From: Bordetella parapertussis
Lineage (GTDB): Bacteria > Pseudomonadota > Gammaproteobacteria > Burkholderiales > Burkholderiaceae_C
Length of the DNA: 64,000 nucleotides
Direction of reading: 5' to 3'
Assembly (NCBI GenBank): GCA_945878065.1
Contig: CAMDXA010000010.1
Span: 3,045 to 67,044 of the forward strand
Shown: positions 43,440 through 52,081 of the stretch, piece by piece
Numbering within the stretch: position 1 is the stretch's first letter
How the letters are laid out: each line of letters starts with the position of its first letter
The notes under the pieces: model-generated
Databases searched by the model: none
Told to the model about the DNA's origin: nothing
The model's input: only the letters and a program-made list of their open reading frames with translations
Position numbers and translations under genes: made by a program

Positions 43440-44030
43440 ATGACCACACAATCCACTACCCAAGCGCTCTCGGACGTCACCGATCTTGCAAAAAACGACA
43501 ACAACCTGGTTTGGCTGGATTGTGAAATGTCAGGCTTGGATCCGGAGCGGGAAAGATTACTGGAAATCGCCATCGTCGTGACCGGTCCCAACCTCACACC
43601 AAGGATCGAAGGTCCGGTGGTGGTGGTTCACCAAAGCGATGCATTGCTCGCTGGCATGGACGCTTGGAACAAGGGGACCCATGGCAAAAGCGGTCTGATT
43701 GACAAAGTCAAAGCCTCTGTCGTCACTGAAGCGCAGGCAGAAGAATTGTTGATCGACTTCATGAAGAAATATGTCAGCAAAGGCGTGGCCCCTATGTGCG
43801 GCAATACGATCGGACAAGACAGACGGTTTTTATTAAAATACATGCCGCGCTTTGAGGCCTGGTTTCATTACCGAAACCTCGACGTCAGCACCTTGAAGGA
43901 ATTGTCAAAACGCTGGAAACCAGAGGTCTACAACAGCTTTAAAAAGCAGCAAAGCCACACTGCGTTGGCGGATGTGCATGAATCGATTGATGAGCTCGCA
44001 CACTATCGCGAACACTTTTTGAAACTGTAA
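43440..44030 (+). CDS. orn: Oligoribonuclease
   Basis: A 196-residue 3'-5' exonuclease of the DEDDh group that finishes RNA decay by degrading di- to pentanucleotides. [25 protein letters not shown] holds the first Asp/Glu pair, [12 protein letters not shown] the third acidic residue, and [14 protein letters not shown] the last His/Asp. The ATG at 43440 is chosen; a GTG at 43416 would add eight residues. Divergent from the M48 peptidase. Confidence 0.96.
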   Translation: MTTQSTTQALSDVTDLAKNDNNLVWLDCEMSGLDPERERLLEIAIVVTGPNLTPRIEGPVVVVHQSDALLAGMDAWNKGTHGKSGLIDKVKASVVTEAQAEELLIDFMKKYVSKGVAPMCGNTIGQDRRFLLKYMPRFEAWFHYRNLDVSTLKELSKRWKPEVYNSFKKQQSHTALADVHESIDELAHYREHFLKL

Positions 44031-44240
44031 GTCCTCATAAATTCACCTAACAGCATTCGCTTTTCGTGCGAGAATACCCCTAGTTGCACCGAACGGCGCG
44101 ACCCAGCTACATCCTCCTCACACCTTGGGCTCTATTTGAGCCGCGTTGCAGTTTTTTGCAGCATGCTTTGTTTGAAGGTTGATGTTTTTCAAACCTTTAA
44201 ACGGAGTTGCCTCACCATTTGGGTGCGGGCTAAAAACACA

Positions 44241-45731
44241 ATGGACGATTTGAATTTGCATTCCCCTGCTGACGCTAACCACGAGCCAGCCCACGAACCC
44301 TTAACTGCCCAAAGCGCACCCACCGTAGCCGCAGTTTCAACAGCACCCAACGCATTTGCCCAAATGGGTCTGGCAAAAGAGCTCTTGGCAGCCGTGCACG
44401 ACTTGAATTTCACCCAGCCTACAGAAGTCCAGTTGCGTGCCATACCTTTGGCCTTGCAAGACAACGCCGACAAACCTGCCAACGATTTGCTGGTTTCCAG
44501 CCAGACCGGCAGCGGCAAGACAGCTGCATTTTTATTGCCCGTCCTTCACACCATTTTGATCGAGCGCCAGGCGCTTGAGCAAGAAGAAGCCAAAGAATGG
44601 GCGTTGAAAGTCGAGCAGGCCAAAGCCAATGGTGAAGAACTTCCCAAAAAGCCACGCCGTAAAAATCCTACCGATGTGCGCCATGTAAAGCCTGCCTTCC
44701 CCAGTGCGTTGGTGTTGTGTCCCACGCGCGAGCTGGCGCAACAGGTTGCCAAAGACGCCATTGACTTGGTCAAACATTGCAAAGGTTTGCGTGTGGCCTG
44801 CGTGGTTGGTGGCATGCCTTACCCCTTGCAGATTGCGCGTTTGCACAATGCTGACTTGGTGGTTGCCACGCCCGGACGTTTGCTGGATTTGCAGCGCTCC
44901 AAGCAATTGCATTTGAGCAAAGTGCAATTTCTCGTGGTCGACGAAGCCGACCGCATGTTGGATTTGGGCTTTGCAGAAGACTTGGCAGACATCCATAAAT
45001 TGACTGAATCCCGTCGCCAAACCATGATGTTCAGCGCTACTATTGCGCCGCGTATCCAGCAATTGGCCGCACGCATCATGCGCACGCCTCAGCGTTTGCA
45101 AATCGAATCTACCCAGGCGCAAAAAAGCAATATCAAACAAATTTTGTTTTGGGCCGACAGTCAGCAACACAAACGCAAATTGCTGGACCATTGGTTGCGC
45201 GACACCACCATCGACCAGGCGATTGTGTTTGCCAGCACGCAAATTGAATGCGATGCGCTTGCCGAAGATTTGCAGCAAGTCGGGTTCTCTGCGGTTGCAT
45301 TGCACGGTGCTCTCAGCCAAGGTTTGCGTAACCGCCGTTTGCAGGCATTGCGCGACGGCCGGGTGCAAATTCTGGTTGCTACCGATGTGGCCGCACGCGG
45401 CATCGATGTGCCAAGCATCAGCCATGTGTTCAATTTCGGCTTGCCTATGAAGCAAGAAGACTATGTGCACCGCATTGGACGCACCGGTCGTGCCGGACGC
45501 GATGGATTGGCTGTGACCTTTGCCGAGTTCCGTGATCGCCGCAAAATTCTCGATATCGAACACTACACACAAGCCACCCTGAATGCAGAAGTCATTCCTG
45601 GCTTGGAGCCTACGCAACGTCCTTCACGTGCGCCGTCGCATGAGCCACGTCGCGGCAAGCCCGGTGGCAAATCTTTTGCAGGTGCCAAGCGGGGCAATGG
45701 CTTCAAACCCCGCGGTGCGGCCAGAACCTAA
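44241..45731 (+). CDS. DEAD-box ATP-dependent RNA helicase, RhlE/DbpA-like
   Basis: A 496-residue helicase with a low-complexity N-terminus (about 45 residues). Motifs in order: FAQMGLAKELLAAVHDLNFTQPTEVQ (Q motif), SSQTGSGKTAAF (I), CPTRELAQQV (Ia), TPGRLLDL (Ib), VDEADRMLD (II), MFSATI (III) and RIGRTGRAGRDG (VI). A charged insertion of about 35 residues sits between motifs I and Ia. The tail is Arg/Gly-rich, likely for RNA contact. The ATG at 44241 is favoured; an upstream in-frame start at 44136 is in the leader. Confidence 0.92.
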   Translation: MDDLNLHSPADANHEPAHEPLTAQSAPTVAAVSTAPNAFAQMGLAKELLAAVHDLNFTQPTEVQLRAIPLALQDNADKPANDLLVSSQTGSGKTAAFLLPVLHTILIERQALEQEEAKEWALKVEQAKANGEELPKKPRRKNPTDVRHVKPAFPSALVLCPTRELAQQVAKDAIDLVKHCKGLRVACVVGGMPYPLQIARLHNADLVVATPGRLLDLQRSKQLHLSKVQFLVVDEADRMLDLGFAEDLADIHKLTESRRQTMMFSATIAPRIQQLAARIMRTPQRLQIESTQAQKSNIKQILFWADSQQHKRKLLDHWLRDTTIDQAIVFASTQIECDALAEDLQQVGFSAVALHGALSQGLRNRRLQALRDGRVQILVATDVAARGIDVPSISHVFNFGLPMKQEDYVHRIGRTGRAGRDGLAVTFAEFRDRRKILDIEHYTQATLNAEVIPGLEPTQRPSRAPSHEPRRGKPGGKSFAGAKRGNGFKPRGAART

Positions 45732-46029
45732 AAAAATCACTATCAAGGGCCCAAAATTGCCAGAGTCAAGTTTCTTTGGTGTTTTTGGGCTTGTTTGTTG
45801 CTGTTTTGCAAATAACTAATAATTTATAAATACAATAAACAATTATTCCATTAATGAATTATTTTGTATTGATTTATTTGAAATAAATACTCATTTAACT
45901 TATTGGTTGAGTTTTTTTTAACCGTTTTAGCGGGCCAAGTTTTGCTTTTTTTATCAATTAAATCAAGAGCTTCAATAAAAAAGTTAATTTACATTTGATC
46001 TTTGATAAGATCAAAACAAGGGAGCAAGT
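45732..46029 (+). promoter_or_regulatory. AT-rich promoter region of the bactofilin operon with a 7-bp inverted repeat
   Basis: About 300 bases, very AT-rich from 45815 to 45990, with many A/T tracts and no convincing gene. Close to the start codon a perfect inverted repeat TTTGATC (45994-46000) and GATCAAA (46009-46015) with an eight-base spacer precedes the GGGAGC ribosome binding site. It could be an operator or a small mRNA hairpin that affects translation. The AT-rich tract contrasts with the neighbouring genes. Confidence 0.45.
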
Positions 46030-46425
46030 ATGGCAAATCCAGCAGATTCATTAGAAAGCGTCGTGATCGGTGACGGCGTCGTCGTAAAGGGCGCTTTCAC
46101 GGTACCTTCAAAAGCCGTGATCAATGGGGTGATTGAAGGTGATTTGACTGCTGAGGAAGTGCTGATCGGCACCACTGGGCGCATCACTGGCAGAGTCTCT
46201 GCCAAGATGATCGATGTCCGAGGTCAGTTGCACCACACCATCGTCAGCGAGAAAAGCCTGATCGTTCGCGCCACAGGAAAAATCGTCGGAAAAATTCACT
46301 ACGCTGAAATCGAAATTGAAAAGGGTGGAGAAATCGAAGGTGCTTTGCACCAAGGTTCAGAACCGCCTGCTTCCACCACATCCACTGCGGCGCCTCATCA
46401 GCAGGCTAAGCCATCAGGCAGTTGA
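46030..46425 (+). CDS. Bactofilin (polymer-forming cytoskeletal protein), first copy
   Basis: A 131-residue protein of the bactofilin family, which self-assembles into membrane-associated filaments without nucleotide. The middle ~90 residues form the beta-helix with repeating V-x-G and I-x-G turns (VINGVIEGDLTAEEVLIG, GRITGRVSAKMIDVRGQL, GKIVGKIHYAEIEIEKGGEIEG), and the short tails are flexible. It heads a four-gene unit with an M23 peptidase, a second bactofilin and a RodZ-like protein. Bactofilin-M23 pairs set cell shape in Helicobacter and Caulobacter-like systems. Confidence 0.92.
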   Translation: MANPADSLESVVIGDGVVVKGAFTVPSKAVINGVIEGDLTAEEVLIGTTGRITGRVSAKMIDVRGQLHHTIVSEKSLIVRATGKIVGKIHYAEIEIEKGGEIEGALHQGSEPPASTTSTAAPHQQAKPSGS

Positions 46426-46446
46426 TGCCACATCCATGGAGAGTTC

Positions 46447-47496
46447 ATGCGTTTTTTGTCCTACTCCGCTCTAGCATCTACCCGCCGTGTCCCTTTATTG
46501 GTCAAGCGCATGTGGTCGCGCGAGTATCACGATGTCAAATTGATTCTTGAGCAACGCGGGGACCTCAAATACTTCAATATTCCCGCAGGTTTTCAGCGTT
46601 TTGCAGCCCGAGGCTTTCTGATCGCATCGGCGTTTTTGCTTGGCTTGATACTTTTTTTGGCGATTGCGAGTTTGTTGCTGGGCATTAGTCGTGCCCGCCT
46701 GGAAAAATCGCATGAAGAGGTGTACCGTGCTTTACTGACCAGTTCGGTGGACGCCAATTCGCCTGATACGGGATCCCTCAGTGAAGAGCAGATGATCACA
46801 TTGGCGCAAACCATTCGTGACCGCGACATGAGTATTCGGCGGTTTGTAGAAACCTCAATGGTGGCAGTATCAGAAGAAAACGAAACGATCAAAACTCAAC
46901 TGGAATCCTCTGGGTTAACCGAAAAAATTGTGCGAATCATTCAGCAAAATTCTGCCAACGGTGGCTATTCTCCAGAAGGCGAAATTCAATCTAACCCATT
47001 GTTGCGAGGTAAAGTTGCCGATGAATTGGCGACCAATCGCGCGTTACGCGAAGTGTTGTACGCACTGCCCACCCATTTGCCGGTTGCCAATTACAGCGTA
47101 TCTTCAGACTTCGGTATCCGAAAGCACCCACTGAGCGGGCGTTCACATTTTCATACTGGTCTGGACTTGATGAGCCAAACAGGGGACGATAAAGTATTCG
47201 CCGTCAAACCGGGAATTGTGGTCATGGCAGAATACCATCCTCAGTATGGCAACACGGTGATGATTCGGCATTTAAACGGTGTCGAATCCTTGTACGCACA
47301 TTTGGCGCAATTATTGGTCAAAGTGGGTGACAAGGTCACCACAGAAAGCCAACTTGGCTACATCGGAAACACGGGAGATTCCTCCACTGGCAAGCATCTG
47401 CATTTCGAGATCTTGGTGGGAGGCTATCCTGTCAATCCGCAAAAAGTGATTCGGACCGCGCAATATGTTCAACAAATCAAAAATAGCAACCAATAA
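46447..47496 (+). CDS. Membrane-anchored M23-family peptidoglycan peptidase
   Basis: A 349-residue bitopic protein. A short cytoplasmic N-terminus (about 55 residues) is followed by one membrane helix (about 56-82), a coiled-coil-like periplasmic stalk (about 85-190) and a C-terminal LytM/M23 domain. The zinc ligands are intact: HTGLD (His 236, Asp 240) and HLHFE (His 317, His 319), so it should be an active endopeptidase. The arrangement matches bactofilin-linked shape peptidases such as the Csd1 type. It overlaps the next bactofilin gene by 32 bases. Confidence 0.9.
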   Translation: MRFLSYSALASTRRVPLLVKRMWSREYHDVKLILEQRGDLKYFNIPAGFQRFAARGFLIASAFLLGLILFLAIASLLLGISRARLEKSHEEVYRALLTSSVDANSPDTGSLSEEQMITLAQTIRDRDMSIRRFVETSMVAVSEENETIKTQLESSGLTEKIVRIIQQNSANGGYSPEGEIQSNPLLRGKVADELATNRALREVLYALPTHLPVANYSVSSDFGIRKHPLSGRSHFHTGLDLMSQTGDDKVFAVKPGIVVMAEYHPQYGNTVMIRHLNGVESLYAHLAQLLVKVGDKVTTESQLGYIGNTGDSSTGKHLHFEILVGGYPVNPQKVIRTAQYVQQIKNSNQ

Positions 47497-47929
47497 TCCC
47501 GTTACGCCACCTGTTGCAGAAACTACTAAAGTAACTGCAACTGTTGAAACCAGCCCAGACAATCAGCCAGTTGCCCAACCACAGAGAAATAACATGATGG
47601 ACATGATCTCCTCCAACGCTTCTAAGCCTTCTATCTTGAGCGAGGGTTTTTCGTTTCGTGGTGAAATTGCCGCTAAAGGCGCTATTCATGTGGAAGGTTC
47701 TTTGAATGGTCAGATACAAGTAGACGAATTGACCATAGGTTCACGCGGTCAGGTTGAAGGTGTCGTGACCTGCTCTAGTTTGCATATCAAGGGAAAATTC
47801 TCTGGCACGGCCACTTGCAGTGAATTGATCGTGACATCATCGGCTTCGGTGGATGGTCATGTGGTGTATCAAACCCTGTCGGTACAAAAAGGTGCATCTA
47901 TCAAAGGTGAATTGCTGCTGGTAAAGTAA
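47465..47929 (+). CDS. Bactofilin (polymer-forming cytoskeletal protein), second copy
   Basis: A 154-residue bactofilin with a longer, disordered N-terminus (about 60 residues, rich in T, P, V and N) and the beta-helix core from about 60 onward (ILSEGFSFRGEIAAKGAIHVEGSL, QIQVDELTIGSRGQVEGVV, VDGHVVYQTLSVQKGASIKGEL). It differs in sequence from the first copy at 46030, so it is a paralogue rather than a recent duplicate. The start overlaps the M23 peptidase gene; a Met 43 codons in is an alternative. Confidence 0.9.
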   Translation: MFNKSKIATNNPVTPPVAETTKVTATVETSPDNQPVAQPQRNNMMDMISSNASKPSILSEGFSFRGEIAAKGAIHVEGSLNGQIQVDELTIGSRGQVEGVVTCSSLHIKGKFSGTATCSELIVTSSASVDGHVVYQTLSVQKGASIKGELLLVK

Positions 47930-47951
47930 GCTTTTTGATCAAAGGCCATGA

Positions 47952-48818
47952 ATGTCGGACATTTCCCAGATTGACGGTCAATCCGTTCGACTCAAGAGAG
48001 AATCATTAGGCTGGGCCATTTCTGACTTGGCCACCATGGCTTGTTTATCCACCAAACAAATCAAGCAAATCGAAGAAGGTGGCATGACCGCTTTCTACAG
48101 TGAAAATGTCAAACTCACCGCCGCTCGCAAAGTAGCCGGTTTGCTTGGTATGACAGAGCCCCAGTTGTTCGGGCAGGTCACGCCGGCGGTCATTGAGCAA
48201 CCACCCCATGTTGACGAAACCCTCAGTGAAACTGATGAGGCTGGTCAAAGTGAGCTTGGCCATGTCTCGCACCCAACCTCAGAAACTGCTGCTATTTCTC
48301 GCAGCGAATCTTGGCATTTCTTGGCGCAGCCCCCCGAAAATATAAATCACAACGAGCCAGCCAGCCAGCCTGATTCGCCAACTGCTCAGCTTGAGCCAGC
48401 AGCTCCGCTGACCACTGAGACAACGCCGCCTCAAGAGCCTGCCTCAGACCCAGCGAAGGATGAGGCGCCGCCTAAAACCAGCAACACCCATTATTTGATC
48501 AAGATACTCGCTTTGTTTTTGGTGGCCTTGGCAGCAGCCGCATTGCTCAGACAACAAGCCGGAGACGAAAATTCCCAGGCGGCCCCAGTCATTGATGCGC
48601 TACCGGTCTTGATACCTGCCCCCGAAGTGCCAACAGCGATGCCAACGACCCAAGAGCCTTCAGGCAACGCTGCACAGGCAACAGCAACCAGCTCGGATGC
48701 GGCTGGGGCGCTGCCGCCCAACCCAAGTCCGGACAACGCTCAAACAAATACCACCGGCCCAGTCGGTAAACCCTTGCCCGCCGGTTCTGACACGCCTGCA
48801 GCCAACGGCAGCAAATAA
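47952..48818 (+). CDS. RodZ-like protein: N-terminal HTH, membrane helix, Pro/Ala-rich tail
   Basis: A 288-residue bitopic protein. Residues 8-70 form a RodZ-type helix-turn-helix (LKRESLGWAISDLATMACLSTKQIKQIEEG). A Pro/Glu/Thr-rich linker of about 100 residues precedes a single membrane helix (about 178-197, YLIKILALFLVALAAAALL), then an Ala/Pro/Thr-rich periplasmic tail. RodZ itself links MreB to the envelope; this one lacks the structured periplasmic domain and lies with two bactofilins and an M23 peptidase, so it may tether bactofilin instead. It is the last gene of the unit and is convergent with hemH. Confidence 0.75.
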   Translation: MSDISQIDGQSVRLKRESLGWAISDLATMACLSTKQIKQIEEGGMTAFYSENVKLTAARKVAGLLGMTEPQLFGQVTPAVIEQPPHVDETLSETDEAGQSELGHVSHPTSETAAISRSESWHFLAQPPENINHNEPASQPDSPTAQLEPAAPLTTETTPPQEPASDPAKDEAPPKTSNTHYLIKILALFLVALAAAALLRQQAGDENSQAAPVIDALPVLIPAPEVPTAMPTTQEPSGNAAQATATSSDAAGALPPNPSPDNAQTNTTGPVGKPLPAGSDTPAANGSK

Positions 48819-48869
48819 CTTTTACGTGAACCGCTACCTGCGGTGCCTATGTGGCAATAAATACCCGGC

Positions 48870-49964
48870 CTAGTTCTTAGCACCCATGTCCAAGGCTGCT
48901 TGGCGTGATGCAGCGTTCACTGCGTCGTTGGCGGGTTCGAGCGGCCATCCAGACATATGGGTCATCGTCAAGTTGTGCATGGCGCTTATCCATACCGGGC
49001 TGTCGTTGATGCATTCAATATAGTGGAATTGCTCGCCACCTTCCTCTAGAAAGGCCGCCTTCACTTCCAGTGCGATTTCCTCAAGGGTTTCCAAGCAATC
49101 GCTGACAAAGCCGGGGCAAACAATCTGAATCGAGCGGCAACCCTGTCGGGAAAGTTCTCGCACGGTGGGCTCGGTATACGGTTCCAGCCATTTGGCCTTG
49201 CCAAAGCGCGATTGAAAGCACACCTTGTATTCGTTTTTAGACAAGCCCAAGGCTTCGCCTAGTAACCTAGCGGTTTTATGGCATTCGCAGTGGTAGGGGT
49301 CGCCTAATTGCAAAGTACGTTCGGGCACGCCATGAAAGCTCATCACCAACTGCTCTGCGCGCCCGTGCTGTGCCCAATGCGAACGGATTTTGTCGGCCAG
49401 CGCTTCTATGTAGCCGGGGTGATCGTGGTAATGGTTGATGAAACGCAGTTCAGGCAGGTTACGGGTGCGCATGCCCCAGGCATACACCGCATCGAATACG
49501 CTGGCGGTGGTGGTGCCTGAGTACTGGGGATATGCTGGCAACACCAACACGCGGGTAACGCCTTGCGCTTTCAATTCATCCAGTACCTGTGGAACGGCAG
49601 GCGAACCATAGCGCATGGCATAGCGGACCACCACTTTTTTCGGATCAAACAATTGCTGCAAGGCCAGACCTTGTTTTTCTGTCCAGACCTTCAGCGGGGA
49701 TCCTTCCGCGGTCCAAATACTGGCGTATTTGTGCGCAGACTTGGCTGGACGGACTCGCAAAATAATGCCGTGAAGAATCATCAACCAAAGAAAACGCGGT
49801 ATCTCAACCACCCTGGGGTCGCTTAAAAATTCAGCAAGGTAGCGGCGCAATGCAGGGGCAGTGGGGGCCTGCGGCGTGCCTAAGTTGCAGTAAATAATGG
49901 CTGTTTTGGCGGGCTGTCCGTGGCTGTAGGCCGGTTCAGCGGCAAATCTGGGAGTTGAATTCAT
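48870..49964 (-). CDS. hemH: Ferrochelatase
   Basis: A 364-residue enzyme that inserts ferrous iron into protoporphyrin IX, the last step of heme synthesis. Blocks include IIYCNLGTPQAPTAPALRRYLAEFLSDPRVVEIPR, RYGSPAVPQVLDEL, LPAYPQYSGTTTASVFD and the active-site His in MSFHGVPERTL; CPGFVSDCLETLEEI follows. Its ATG overlaps the hpnE stop by four bases, tying it to the squalene operon. Confidence 0.96.
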   Translation of the reverse strand: MNSTPRFAAEPAYSHGQPAKTAIIYCNLGTPQAPTAPALRRYLAEFLSDPRVVEIPRFLWLMILHGIILRVRPAKSAHKYASIWTAEGSPLKVWTEKQGLALQQLFDPKKVVVRYAMRYGSPAVPQVLDELKAQGVTRVLVLPAYPQYSGTTTASVFDAVYAWGMRTRNLPELRFINHYHDHPGYIEALADKIRSHWAQHGRAEQLVMSFHGVPERTLQLGDPYHCECHKTARLLGEALGLSKNEYKVCFQSRFGKAKWLEPYTEPTVRELSRQGCRSIQIVCPGFVSDCLETLEEIALEVKAAFLEEGGEQFHYIECINDSPVWISAMHNLTMTHMSGWPLEPANDAVNAASRQAALDMGAKN

Positions 49965-51217
49965 ACCCTATTTTCCCCCATGCGCCATCGTTCCAATAGA
50001 TTCACCGCATGAAGCCCTGATTGCACCGCGCCTTCCAAGGTGGCCGGGTAGGGGCCATCGATGTAATCACCACATGCCACCAATGGATGGCGAACCACTG
50101 CAGGCGGTCTGCGGACCCCGGGCACACAGGCAAATGCCGCGCGTTTTTCCACCACGGTCAGCAACGCGCTGGCTTGGCGCAACCCCAATTGGTCACGTGC
50201 CTGTCTTTGCACCGCCTCTGTGGTGGTTTGTCTGTCTTGGGTGCTGGCACTGACCACCATAGCCAGCACGCCTTGCATGCCAGGGTCTGGCGTTAGCTTG
50301 CCTTTGTCAAACGCAAATTGCGCAGGCGCATCCGCATCGCTTTGCAAAGCCATGACGGGGCTGTGCCAATCAAGATCTTGGTGGGCTTGCAAATAAACCG
50401 TGGTGATGGCGGTGTGCGCCAAATCATGTGCCTGAGCTGACCATGCGGGTTCGATGGCTGCCGTTAGTCGGGCCGCTTCCCATGCGGGACAAGCCAAGAC
50501 CACCGGCTCTGCCAGTAACTCCTCCAGATGTTGTACGTGACTGCCAGTGACAATTTCAGCACCCTGCTGCGCCAACCATTGCACCACCGCATCAGGCCAT
50601 AGGCGGCTTAAATCAGTGCGCGGAATCAACATGTCGCTGCTGCCTGTTCCGCCCATCAACGCGTCTTGCATGACCCGCAAAAATACCCGAGCACTGGCCT
50701 GCGCCGGGGGCAGATTCAGCGCCGACACGCATAGCGGTTCAATCAGCAATGACATGACAGTAGGCGGCAAATGGCAACACAGCGCAGCCACTGTCATGTC
50801 AGGTGGCGCTTGGAACTGGTTCAATCGCCAGCGCAATGCCTGCCCAGTCAGCGTCAGTTTGTCATGCCAAGCCCAGCCCTTGGCTTGCAAGATCGCCGCC
50901 AGCATGTTCCATGGCGCGGGCCATGCAGACAATTGCAGACCGGTGTCATCGGGTCTTCGCAAACATAACGGCATGCGCCAAAGGTGTTGTTCGGTGTCGA
51001 TTCCTACAGTCTTCATTAGCCTCAGTGTTTCGCGGTAAGCGCCAATCAGAATGTGCTGACCATTGTCCAAAGCCAAGCCGTGGTGCATGACCCGCCGCGC
51101 CCGCCCGCCGACCTGGGGCGCGGCCTCAAGCAAACGTACTTGCCAGCCTAATTGGACGGCATGCACGGCCGCAGCCAGTCCCGCCCAGCCTGCGCCCACC
51201 ACCGTGAGTTTTTTCAA
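49961..51217 (-). CDS. hpnE: Hydroxysqualene dehydroxylase HpnE
   Basis: A 418-residue FAD-dependent amine-oxidase-fold enzyme that reduces hydroxysqualene to squalene. The N-terminal VVGAGWAGLAAAVHAVQLGWQVRLLEA dinucleotide fold, GGRARRVMHHGLALDNGQHILIGAY and the C-terminal GDYIDGPYPATLEGAVQSGLHA are typical. I place the start at the TTG at 51217: it overlaps the hpnD stop in a TTGA and yields the usual short lead into the FAD motif. A start 12 codons upstream is possible but would overlap hpnD by 40 bases. Confidence 0.92.
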   Translation of the reverse strand: MKKLTVVGAGWAGLAAAVHAVQLGWQVRLLEAAPQVGGRARRVMHHGLALDNGQHILIGAYRETLRLMKTVGIDTEQHLWRMPLCLRRPDDTGLQLSAWPAPWNMLAAILQAKGWAWHDKLTLTGQALRWRLNQFQAPPDMTVAALCCHLPPTVMSLLIEPLCVSALNLPPAQASARVFLRVMQDALMGGTGSSDMLIPRTDLSRLWPDAVVQWLAQQGAEIVTGSHVQHLEELLAEPVVLACPAWEAARLTAAIEPAWSAQAHDLAHTAITTVYLQAHQDLDWHSPVMALQSDADAPAQFAFDKGKLTPDPGMQGVLAMVVSASTQDRQTTTEAVQRQARDQLGLRQASALLTVVEKRAAFACVPGVRRPPAVVRHPLVACGDYIDGPYPATLEGAVQSGLHAVNLLERWRMGENRV

Positions 51218-52053
51218 AATTTTCCCAGCGCCTGCATTTTCCAGGCGAGCCACAATTTGCGAACAGGTGTCAGCGACACACGTTGCTTGAGCACAGGAAA
51301 TCTCGCTTCGGCGATTTCATGCAGCAAAGTTCGGTAGATGCTGGCCATCATCAGCCCTGGTTTTTGTGCCCGCCAATCGGCAGCGGGCAGCATGGCCAAC
51401 GCCTCCTCATACAAACCCAAGGCCCGATCGGTTTGAAACTGCATCAGCGCCTGAAATGCGAGAGAGTCGCGGCGGTTGAGCAGGTCAGCGGCAGTGACCT
51501 GAAACTGCTGCAACTCATCCACGGGCAAGTAAATACGCCCCCGCAACGCGTCCTCGCCGACATCACGAATGATGTTGGTCAATTGAAAAGCCAGACCCAG
51601 CTTATGCGCATATTCGGTGGTTTGGCCTTGGGTTTGGCCAAAAATAAGGGCCGCAACTTCGCCCACCACCCCGGCCACCAAGTGGCAATAGGATTGCAGT
51701 CCTTTGAAATCAAGGTAGCGTGTTTGGTGCAAATCCATGTTGCAACCCTGAATCACTTGTTGCAAATGCTGCTGGGTGATGCCGTGCTCAGCGGTCAATG
51801 GCATCAAGGCTTGCATCACAGGATGCTGTGCGTTCCCCGCAAAACTGCGCGCCACTTCTGTGCGCCACCATTGCAATTTGTGTGCGGCGACGCCAGCGTC
51901 ATGGACCTCGTCCACCACATCATCAATTTCACGGCAAAACGCATAAAAAGCCGTGATTGCAGCCCGTTTACGGGGCGGCAGAAACAAAAAAGCGTAGTAA
52001 AAACTGCTGCCAGAACCAGCGGCTTTGGCTTGCACGTATTGCTGAGGTGTCAT
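51214..52053 (-). CDS. hpnD: Presqualene diphosphate synthase HpnD
   Basis: A 279-residue prenyl-transferase-fold enzyme that condenses two farnesyl diphosphates to presqualene diphosphate. Aspartate motifs are FCREIDDVVDE near residue 40 and LTNIIRDVGEDALRGRIYLP near 155, with GSSFYYAFLFLPPRKRAAITAFYAF at the N-terminus as in HpnD. It lies 28 bases after hpnC and is coupled to hpnE. Confidence 0.95.
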   Translation of the reverse strand: MTPQQYVQAKAAGSGSSFYYAFLFLPPRKRAAITAFYAFCREIDDVVDEVHDAGVAAHKLQWWRTEVARSFAGNAQHPVMQALMPLTAEHGITQQHLQQVIQGCNMDLHQTRYLDFKGLQSYCHLVAGVVGEVAALIFGQTQGQTTEYAHKLGLAFQLTNIIRDVGEDALRGRIYLPVDELQQFQVTAADLLNRRDSLAFQALMQFQTDRALGLYEEALAMLPAADWRAQKPGLMMASIYRTLLHEIAEARFPVLKQRVSLTPVRKLWLAWKMQALGKF

Positions 52054-52081
52054 GGCTGAGATTGTGGCACTGGCGCTTTGG

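Noticed and set aside
44170-44196. Inverted repeat GTTTGAA / TTCAAAC in the leader of the DEAD-box helicase gene.
   Set aside because: Two competing weak pairings are possible, both AT-rich; not strong enough to call a regulatory structure, though helicase leaders are sometimes regulated.
44532-45617. A 361-codon antisense frame opposite the DEAD-box helicase.
   Set aside because: Shadow of a conserved gene; no family and no start signal.
45740-45800. A terminator for the DEAD-box helicase from CCCAAAA / TTTTGGG.
   Set aside because: Seven AT-rich pairs with a loop of about thirty bases and no good T-run; too weak.
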